This document shows, one piece after another, positions 55,200-64,000 of a DNA stretch of 64,000 nucleotides. The translations under genes were made by a program, and so were the position numbers. The DNA comes from Brevibacterium mcbrellneri ATCC 49030 (GTDB taxonomy: Bacteria; Actinomycetota; Actinomycetes; Actinomycetales; Brevibacteriaceae). The notes beneath the pieces were generated by a model. That model was not told where the DNA came from. It made no database searches and saw only the letters and a program-made list of their open reading frames with translations. The stretch spans positions 24,168 through 88,167 of the forward strand of contig NZ_ADNU01000032.1 of NCBI RefSeq assembly GCF_000178455.1, written 5' to 3'. The stretch's first letter is position 1; each line of letters opens with the position of its first letter.

Positions 55200-56089
55200 C
55201 ACAACTTTCACCCGCTCAGCGCGTGGCCCGCGCGCAGATCAAAGCCTCAACACTCACCGAGGCTCTGCCGTGGATCAAGAAGTTTTCCGGCGCCACCATC
55301 GTCATCAAATACGGTGGCAACGCCATGATTTCCCACGAACTCCAACAGTCGTTCGCAGACGACGTGGCCTTCTTGCGGTTCGCTGGGATCCGTCCCGTTG
55401 TGGTCCACGGGGGCGGCCCGCAAATTGGGGCAATGCTGGATAGGCTGGGCATTCCTAGCGAGTTTGTCGACGGGCAGCGGGTAACCAGTCCCGAGGCGGC
55501 AACCGTCACCCGTATGGTGCTGGCTGGGCAGGTCAACCGCGACATTGTTTCACGCATCAACCAAAACGGAGACGCAGCCGTGGGGCTGTCCGGAGAAGAC
55601 GCCGACCTGCTGTTGGCAAGCCCCGTCGAACGTGCCGAACTTGGGCGCGTGGGCAACATCGAAGCGGTCAACACGCAAGTGCTCAATGAGCTTTTGGACC
55701 AGGGACGAGTGCCTGTCGTGTGCTCAATTGCGGCTGAACTTGGTGGTGAACCTGGAATGCCACTGAACACTAACGCTGACCTGGCGGCCGCCGCGATTGC
55801 TAAGCACATGAAGGCTGACAAGTTCATCATGCTCACCGATGTTCCGGGCCTGTACGCCAACTGGCCCGACACCGACAGCCTCATCAGCGAAATCACGGCG
55901 CAAGAGCTCCGTGAGCTCTTGCCGTCGCTCGATTCAGGCATGATCCCCAAAATGACGGCCGCTCTTGAAGCGGTTGATGCGGGTGTGAACCAAGTTCACG
56001 TTGTCGACGGACGTACCGCCCACTCGGTCCTTCTCGAAGTCTTTACCGACGAAGGAATTGGAACCATGGTGTTAGGAGGCGACGCATGA
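55196..56089 (+). CDS. argB: Acetylglutamate kinase
   Basis: Phosphorylates N-acetylglutamate, the second step. The amino-acid-kinase fold of 297 residues has the KYGGNAM motif (about 36-42), VVHGGGPQIG and MIPKMTAALEAVDAGV. The N-terminal helix (about 1-25) is that of the arginine-inhibited hexameric type, which suggests feedback control by arginine. ATGA overlaps on both sides. Confidence 0.97.
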   Translation: MTQLSPAQRVARAQIKASTLTEALPWIKKFSGATIVIKYGGNAMISHELQQSFADDVAFLRFAGIRPVVVHGGGPQIGAMLDRLGIPSEFVDGQRVTSPEAATVTRMVLAGQVNRDIVSRINQNGDAAVGLSGEDADLLLASPVERAELGRVGNIEAVNTQVLNELLDQGRVPVVCSIAAELGGEPGMPLNTNADLAAAAIAKHMKADKFIMLTDVPGLYANWPDTDSLISEITAQELRELLPSLDSGMIPKMTAALEAVDAGVNQVHVVDGRTAHSVLLEVFTDEGIGTMVLGGDA

Positions 56090-57261
56090 CCTGGCAAGAC
56101 GAACACAGCAACGCAATCCTGCCCGCCCTGGGTAAGCCTCAGCTCAAGCTGGAGCGCGGTAACGGTGCCTACGTGTGGGACTCCGAAGGTAAGAAGTACC
56201 TGGATTTCTTAGCTGGAATTGCGGTCAACTCCTTAGGCCACGCCCACCCTGACCTGGTGAAAGCCGTGAGCAACCAAATGCTCACACTTGGGCACGTCTC
56301 CAACTACTTCGCGTCGGATCCGCAGATCGAGCTTGCACACGCACTGCTCAAGGTAGCGAACGCACCTGAAGGCTCGTCAGTGTACTTCTCCAACTCCGGA
56401 TCAGAAGCCAACGAAGCGGCCCTGAAAATCGCACGCAAAACCGGACGCACCAAAATCGTGGCCGTCGAAGGCGGATTCCACGGGCGCACCCTGGGATCCC
56501 TTTCCGTGACCCACAAACCCGCCTACCGTGAACCTTTCGACCCGCTCCTCCCAGGAGTCGAGCACGTTCCGCACGGCGACATTGACGCGCTCACGAACGC
56601 TATCGATGACACCTGCGCAGCCGTCATCATCGAACCCATCCAAGGTGAAGCAGGCGTCCGTCCCCACCCGGCCGGGTACCTGACAGCGGCACGGGAAGCC
56701 ACCTCGGCGGCGGGAGCGCTTCTCATCCTTGACGAAGTCCAAACCGGAATTGCACGCACCGGATACTGGTACGCCTTCCAGAACCCAGACATTGGGGAAG
56801 GGATCGTGCCCGACGTGGTGACTTCGGCTAAAGGCATTGGCGGAGGAATCCCACTGGCCGCGACCCTCACATTCGGGGCGGACGTGACGAAACTCCTGGC
56901 ACCCGGCGAACACGGCTCCACCTACAGTGGCAACCCCGTCGCAACTGCGGCCGGACTCGCCGTTCTCAACGTCATCGAGCGCGACGGACTGCTAGAACAC
57001 GTGCGCCAAACCGGCGAACACCTGCGTAACAGCCTCGAAAACCTTGACGGCATCACCGGCGTTCGGGGCAGTGGCCTCCTGCTGTCATTCGAACCTGCCG
57101 GGGGAGCGAAAGCCTTCGCCGCCTCGGCGCTCACACACGGCATCATCGTCAACCCGGCGACCCCGGAGCGAGTCCGCATCGCGCCACCACTTATTGTGAC
57201 TAGTAGCCAGATCGATGAGTTCATCCACTCGATTCCACAGATTCTTCAGGACATCGCATGA
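56086..57261 (+). CDS. argD: Acetylornithine aminotransferase
   Basis: PLP enzyme of 391 residues converting N-acetylglutamate semialdehyde to N-acetylornithine; may also act in lysine synthesis as succinyl-DAP aminotransferase. Class III motifs are FSNSGSEANEAALKIAR (about 96-112), ILDEVQTGIARTG (about 215-227) and the PLP lysine in TSAKGIGGGIPLAA (about 245-258). ATGA overlaps with argB and argF. Confidence 0.96.
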   Translation: MTWQDEHSNAILPALGKPQLKLERGNGAYVWDSEGKKYLDFLAGIAVNSLGHAHPDLVKAVSNQMLTLGHVSNYFASDPQIELAHALLKVANAPEGSSVYFSNSGSEANEAALKIARKTGRTKIVAVEGGFHGRTLGSLSVTHKPAYREPFDPLLPGVEHVPHGDIDALTNAIDDTCAAVIIEPIQGEAGVRPHPAGYLTAAREATSAAGALLILDEVQTGIARTGYWYAFQNPDIGEGIVPDVVTSAKGIGGGIPLAATLTFGADVTKLLAPGEHGSTYSGNPVATAAGLAVLNVIERDGLLEHVRQTGEHLRNSLENLDGITGVRGSGLLLSFEPAGGAKAFAASALTHGIIVNPATPERVRIAPPLIVTSSQIDEFIHSIPQILQDIA

Positions 57262-58226
57262 CCAGACACTTCCTCAAAGACACCGACCTCAGCCCGGCAG
57301 AACTCAACGAAGTACTCGACCTGGCGGCTGAACTCAAAGCCAACCCGTACTCGCTCAAGCCGTACGCGGGGCCACAGACAGTTGCGGTCATCTTCGACAA
57401 GACCTCGACCCGCACACGCGTGTCCTTTGCCGCAGGTGTCGCAGCCTTGGGCGGCCAACCACTCATCATCAACCCCGGCGAATCCCAGATTGGGCACAAA
57501 GAAACCATTGAAGACACGGCGCGCGTCATGTCGTCCATGACCTCCACAATCGTGTGGCGCACCTTCGCCCACGAAGGACTCCAAAAGATGGCGCAGAACT
57601 CCACAGTGCCCGTCATCAACGCGCTGTGCGACGACTACCACCCGTGCCAACTGCTGGCAGACCTGCTCACCATCCGCGAACACAGGTCAACCGGCGAAGG
57701 CAACGGGCTCGCCGGTCTGACTTTGAGCTACTTTGGAGACGGTGCCAACAACATGGCCCACTCGTACGTACTGGCCTGCGTCAACGCGGGAATGCACGTG
57801 CGCATCGCCGCCCCAGAGGGCTACCGCCCAGCCCCCCACGTCCTTTCCGAAGCACGCGAACTTGCCACCCAAACCGGCGGCAGCGTCACTGTCACAACAG
57901 ACGCACGGGAAGCCGCCTCGGGCGCCAACATCCTGGTCACCGACACGTGGGTATCCATGGGGCAAGACGCCCACGGGCGCAACGACGCCCAGTCACCCTT
58001 CACCCCCTACACCGTCACACAGGAGCTCATGGATTTGGGCGATAACCCCATCTTCATGCACTGCTTGCCCGCCTACCGTGGCTTTGAAGTGACCGCCGAG
58101 GTCATCGACGGCCCCCAGTCCGTCGTCTTTGACGAAGCCGAAAACCGTCTACACGCACAAAAGGCCCTCATGGCATGGCTCATGGCTCAGTCGCAGGGGA
58201 GTGGCGCACAGGGGAGTGGCGCGTGA
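57258..58226 (+). CDS. argF: Ornithine carbamoyltransferase
   Basis: Makes citrulline from ornithine and carbamoyl phosphate. The 322-residue protein has carbamoyl-phosphate motif STRTRVSF (about 52-59), DDYHPCQLLADL, ornithine-binding DTWVSMG and catalytic HCLPAYRG (about 269-276). The C-terminus ends in a duplicated [11 protein letters not shown] encoded by a 15-bp tandem repeat. GTGA overlap with argR. Confidence 0.97.
   Translation: MTRHFLKDTDLSPAELNEVLDLAAELKANPYSLKPYAGPQTVAVIFDKTSTRTRVSFAAGVAALGGQPLIINPGESQIGHKETIEDTARVMSSMTSTIVWRTFAHEGLQKMAQNSTVPVINALCDDYHPCQLLADLLTIREHRSTGEGNGLAGLTLSYFGDGANNMAHSYVLACVNAGMHVRIAAPEGYRPAPHVLSEARELATQTGGSVTVTTDAREAASGANILVTDTWVSMGQDAHGRNDAQSPFTPYTVTQELMDLGDNPIFMHCLPAYRGFEVTAEVIDGPQSVVFDEAENRLHAQKALMAWLMAQSQGSGAQGSGA
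58194..58222 (+). repeat. 15-bp-period tandem repeat at the argF/argR junction
   Basis: CAGGGGAGTGGCGC occurs at 58194-58207 and 58209-58222. It encodes repeated QGSGA at the end of ArgF, and each copy holds a GGGGAG ribosome-site-like sequence. The second copy is 8 bases before the argR GTG. Confidence 0.8.
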
Positions 58227-58779
58227 GTAAAAACGGGGCCAGTGACACAAACGAAACCAGCAGCGTCGCGAATGCGATTCCCGGAACAAAAGCAGCCAGG
58301 CACGCACTGCTGATCGACATCATTCGACGCAACCACGTGCGCTCGCAGACTGAACTCATCGAGCTTCTGGCCGGTACCGGAATCGCGGTCACCCAGGCGA
58401 CCCTGTCACGCGATCTGGTGGAGCTGGGCGCCATCAAGGTGCGCACGGCGGAAGGAAGCGCATACGCTGTTCCTGGTGAAGGGGGCGACCGCTCTCTTGA
58501 ACAAGGAGTCAAGGGGCATGTCCTGCACGCGAAGCTTCAGCGGCACTTAGAAGAATTGCTGGTGTCGGCCACATGGTCGGCGAACCTTGCAGTGCTCCGC
58601 ACCCCACCGGGTGCAGCACAGTTTCTCGCGTCTACGATTGACCATTCGGTGATTCCCGAAATCATCGGCACGATCGCCGGCGACGACACAGTTCTCATCA
58701 TTTCAGCAGACCCACAAGGTGGAAAAGACATTGCCAACCAGTTCATTTGCCTGGCTGGCGCGGAAGACAAGGAGTATAC

Positions 58780-58783
<4 letters not shown>
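58223..58783 (+). CDS. argR: Arginine repressor ArgR
   Basis: Hexameric repressor, arginine as corepressor. It has 186 residues from GTG 58223, longer than usual because of a disordered N-terminal tail of about 30 residues. It has the winged-helix [23 protein letters not shown] (DNA-binding SRDL near 75) and the C-terminal oligomerisation/arginine-binding domain with [11 protein letters not shown] and GDDTVLIIS. The ARG boxes before argC are its expected target, making an autoregulated operon. ATGA overlap with argG. Confidence 0.95.
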
Positions 58784-61430
<2,647 letters not shown>

Positions 61431-61474
61431 GCACTGTCATGCAGAATGACACAAGGAAATAGGAAAGGTAACCC

Positions 61475-62767
61475 GTGGACATTTTTAGTGACCTAGTCAA
61501 ACGTGAGCTTGTCGCTCAGACGACTGACGAAGATGCTTTGCACAAAGCACTGTCAGAAGAGTCACTGAAATTTTATGTGGGCTTCGACCCAACGGCTCCC
61601 AGCCTGCACATGGGTAACCTTGTCCAGATCCTTGTTGCCAGGCGCCTACAGGCAGCCGGCCACACGCCTTACATGCTGGTGGGTGGGGCAACCGGGCTGA
61701 TCGGTGACCCTCGAATGACGTCCGAACGATCACTTAACCCGCGTGACGTCGTTGAAGGATGGGTGGAAAAAATCCGCGCCCAAATTCAGCCGTTCCTCGA
61801 CTTCGAGGGCCCCAACGCCGCCACCATGGTCAACAACTACGACTGGACCGGCGACATCAGCGTGCTCGACTTCCTGCGCGACGTAGGTAAACACTTCTCA
61901 GTGAACCGCATGCTGGCAAAAGAAGCGGTGTCTGCACGGTTGAATTCGGACGCGGGAATTTCGTTCACCGAGTTCGCCTACCAGCTACTCCAAGGAAACG
62001 ACTACCTCGAGCTCTACCGCCGCTACGGAATCACCCTCCAAACCGGTGGGTCCGACCAGTGGGGCAACCTGACAAGTGGGGCTGATCTCATTCGTCGCGT
62101 CGAACGGACCAGCGTCCACGCGATGTCCATCAAACTCATCACAAAAGCCGACGGAACCAAGTTCGGAAAAACCGAAACCGGAACTGTGTGGCTCGACCCA
62201 ACGCTGACCAGCCCATACGCATTTAGCCAGTTCTGGCTCAACACTGCCGACGCTGACGCTCCGGGCTACCTCAAAGTGTTCTCGCTTCGTGAACTCGATG
62301 AAATCAACGACATCATCGAACAGTTCAAAGAAGCGCCCCACACGCGACTCGTGCAAAAAACACTCGCACGGGACGTCACGGAACTCGTCCACGGAAAAGA
62401 AGCCACGGACCAGGCCTTTGCCGCAGCCGACGCTCTGTTCGGACGCGGGGAACTCACCGAACTCGACGAACCTACGATCGCCGGTGCCACCTCGGCCCTT
62501 CCAGGGACCGACATCGATTCCGCCGCGCTGGCAGCCGGGGTTAACGTCGTTGACCTGTTCGTGGATGCGTTCGCACAGACCGGTCAACTTAAGTCAAAGG
62601 GCGAAGTACGCAAAGCCATTCAACAGGGTGGCGCGTACATCAACAACGTCAAGGTCGAATCTGAAGACCACGTGATGACCGCAGACCAATTCCTGCCCGC
62701 TGGCGATCACGCAGTAGCACTTTTGCGACGTGGAAAGAAGACGCTTGCAGTAGCATGCCTGCGGTGA
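61475..62767 (+). CDS. tyrS: Tyrosyl-tRNA synthetase
   Basis: Class I synthetase of 430 residues. The HIGH-type motif is PSLHMGN (about 45-51), the KMSKS equivalent KFGKTETG (about 229-236), and the C-terminal S4 RNA-binding domain begins near 365. GTG start behind AGGAAAGG. It overlaps the next gene by 13 bases. No T-box leader is seen in the 44-bp gap. Confidence 0.97.
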   Translation: MDIFSDLVKRELVAQTTDEDALHKALSEESLKFYVGFDPTAPSLHMGNLVQILVARRLQAAGHTPYMLVGGATGLIGDPRMTSERSLNPRDVVEGWVEKIRAQIQPFLDFEGPNAATMVNNYDWTGDISVLDFLRDVGKHFSVNRMLAKEAVSARLNSDAGISFTEFAYQLLQGNDYLELYRRYGITLQTGGSDQWGNLTSGADLIRRVERTSVHAMSIKLITKADGTKFGKTETGTVWLDPTLTSPYAFSQFWLNTADADAPGYLKVFSLRELDEINDIIEQFKEAPHTRLVQKTLARDVTELVHGKEATDQAFAAADALFGRGELTELDEPTIAGATSALPGTDIDSAALAAGVNVVDLFVDAFAQTGQLKSKGEVRKAIQQGGAYINNVKVESEDHVMTADQFLPAGDHAVALLRRGKKTLAVACLR

Positions 62768-63822
62768 CAACGTTGAACGACCGTTCTCCGGCCCTTCCGG
62801 TAAACGGAAAGGCCATAGGGCTGTACGTTGTTCTGGCGTTGGGCCTCGCTTGGCTTGTGACGCTTCCCATCTGGTTGATGGGAAGCGACCTGTCTCCCTC
62901 ACTTCCCGCCGTTAAAGAAATGGGGGAGCCGGGGTCTGGGCCCATGCCCACAGAAGGTGAACTGTTCACACAGAGTCTGATAGCGCAAGTGTGCGGTGTT
63001 GTCATGTTGTTTACGCCTGGCATTGCTGCAGTGATCACACTCATGGTCAGCGGTGTGAAATTCTCACGTGTGTTTCCGATGCTGGGGGCAGGGCGTCCGG
63101 TGCGCGTGCCCGGTTTTAGGCCACGTGCAGCAGGGAACTGGCCATACGTGCGTCGACTTCTTTTAGGGCTTGTAGCCACGCTGGCCGTGACCCTGCTTAT
63201 TGCACTTGTCATTACGATCGCCACACCAGTATGGCCGGCCAATGGACATACTCTTGCCCACCAATCAGCGTCAGCGCTGGGTATGCCGTTGGCACTGTTC
63301 TTAATTATGCAGTTCGCCATGATTCCTGTAGGTGCAATCTTCAACGCTTTGCCTTCAGCAGGCGAGGAGCTGGGTTGGCGCGGATACTTGTACCCTGCTT
63401 TGACGCAACGATTGGGATTTGCCTGGGCCGTAGTGGTCGGTGGAGCGATCTGGGGCCTATGGCATGCTCCATTGATTATGGCGGGCTATAACTTTGGCCT
63501 GTTTGGGCTGCCCGGTGTGGCGCTCATGACGGCTTCATGCATTGGTTTAGGTGCATGGTTCGCATACCTGTACGGAGCCACGGGATCTATTTGGGTTCCC
63601 GCGCTTGTCCATGGACTGTTTAATGCGGCTGCCGGAATCACTCTGCTGTTCTGGCCTGCCGACACAGCCTTCAACGGTGTAACTGCATCTGTTCTTGGCG
63701 TGTGGTCACTTGTGGTTCTTGTGCCACTTGCTGCGGTGCTTGTGTGGCGGGTAGCAAAAGAGCCAGAACGCGCAGAAAAAGATTTAGAAAACGGCTTGCA
63801 AACTCCTGGCGATTCGGTATAG
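62755..63822 (+). CDS. CPBP-family intramembrane metalloprotease
   Basis: Membrane protein of 355 residues with about eight hydrophobic segments. The CPBP (CAAX protease and bacteriocin-processing) motifs are complete: GEELGWRG (about 203-210), WGLWHAP (about 234-240) and the late HGLFNA (about 285-290). Family members cleave prenyl-protein or peptide substrates or give bacteriocin self-immunity; the target here is unknown. The start ATG 62755 lies inside tyrS; GTG at 62764 is an alternative. Confidence 0.9.
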   Translation: MPAVTTLNDRSPALPVNGKAIGLYVVLALGLAWLVTLPIWLMGSDLSPSLPAVKEMGEPGSGPMPTEGELFTQSLIAQVCGVVMLFTPGIAAVITLMVSGVKFSRVFPMLGAGRPVRVPGFRPRAAGNWPYVRRLLLGLVATLAVTLLIALVITIATPVWPANGHTLAHQSASALGMPLALFLIMQFAMIPVGAIFNALPSAGEELGWRGYLYPALTQRLGFAWAVVVGGAIWGLWHAPLIMAGYNFGLFGLPGVALMTASCIGLGAWFAYLYGATGSIWVPALVHGLFNAAAGITLLFWPADTAFNGVTASVLGVWSLVVLVPLAAVLVWRVAKEPERAEKDLENGLQTPGDSV

Positions 63823-64000
63823 AGTTTTCATCGTTGCTCTCAGCGAGGTAACGAGCGAGAGCTATCTACTCCAGATCAAATCGATCGCAACGTGGTTCAG
63901 ATCACAAAGAATGAACTTGCGTAGCTGTCTCGACTGATATAGAGTAAGAATCCGTCGCCAAGGCGAACAGCTCACTACAAGCGAGTGAAGCCCTGGTGAA
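63823..64000 (+). promoter_or_regulatory. Possible rRNA-operon promoter/leader at the right edge
   Basis: No gene. TTGCGT (63917-63922) and TATAGA (63938-63943) form a -35/-10-like pair with a rather short 15-base spacer. tyrS lies upstream of the 16S rRNA gene in many actinobacteria, so the window may end just before an rrn operon. The CTCTCAGCGAG...CGAGCGAGAG stretch at 63837-63861 can fold and may be a terminator-like stem. Confidence 0.3.

Overview
The window looks like a chromosomal segment of a moderately high-GC actinobacterium, most likely order Micrococcales. Evidence is gene order and family membership. One block runs ftsK-pgsA-cinA-clgR-DUF3046-recA-recX-miaB-miaA-dapF, then hflX, a DinG-type helicase and lexA. 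A bifunctional-type PriA replaces HisA, DUF3152 and DUF1844 proteins are present, infC-rpmI-rplT is followed by trmH-pheS-pheT, and argCJBDFRGH is followed by tyrS. A Jonesia-like genus is a guess only; a 16S or RecA comparison would be needed.

Layout. 0.1-1.7 kb: malate synthase (glyoxylate shunt). 1.9-3.7 kb: a NgoMIV-type (GCCGGC) restriction-modification pair whose reading frames overlap by 143 bp. 4.0-9.4 kb: a membrane-anchored DUF3152 protease-like protein, a DUF1846 protein, a Crp/Fnr-family regulator resembling the two-cysteine FLP proteins, a free HMA metallochaperone and a P1B ATPase with an unusual CPG transmembrane motif. Two FNR-type palindromes flank this cluster. 9.7-10.7 kb: a secreted protein split by a frameshift. 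10.9-26.4 kb: the conserved housekeeping and SOS block, with perfect GAAC-N4-GTTC LexA boxes before recA and before a LysM division-inhibitor-like gene divergent from lexA. 26.4-30.9 kb: hisC-hisB-(membrane protein)-hisH-priA-sseB, nearly every junction overlapping by 4 nt. 30.9-35.5 kb: catalase, an M20 amidohydrolase with a frameshifted 5' end, and an AbgT transporter. 35.6-38.9 kb: an unknown two-gene module, a cysteine-free L36 gene divergent from a CobW/Mrf-like gene (a zinc-starvation pair), an unknown protein and a DUF1844 protein. 38.9-40.6 kb: infC-rpmI-rplT, with a leader terminator and an apparent AUC start for infC. 40.6-42.8 kb: a low-GC insert (MFS transporter plus degraded or small ORFs) separating rplT from trmH. 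42.9-50.3 kb: trmH, pheS, pheT, an SDR and an ABC1/UbiB kinase. 50.3-52.9 kb: a TPP enzyme and a quinone oxidoreductase on the minus strand. 53.0-61.4 kb: the complete arginine operon behind an ARG box. 61.5-63.8 kb: tyrS and a CPBP protease, then a region that may be an rRNA promoter.

Cross-cutting observations. (1) The heptamer ACCTCGG/CCGAGGT recurs at least 54 times by eye, several-fold more than base composition predicts, often inside CCACCTCGG, so it is a candidate genome-organising oligomer. (2) Several loci (10.6, 32.5, 36.1 and 42.6 kb) look interrupted by one- or two-base frameshifts, which may be real decay or sequence error. I saw no CRISPR array, tRNA gene, transposase or intact insertion sequence.
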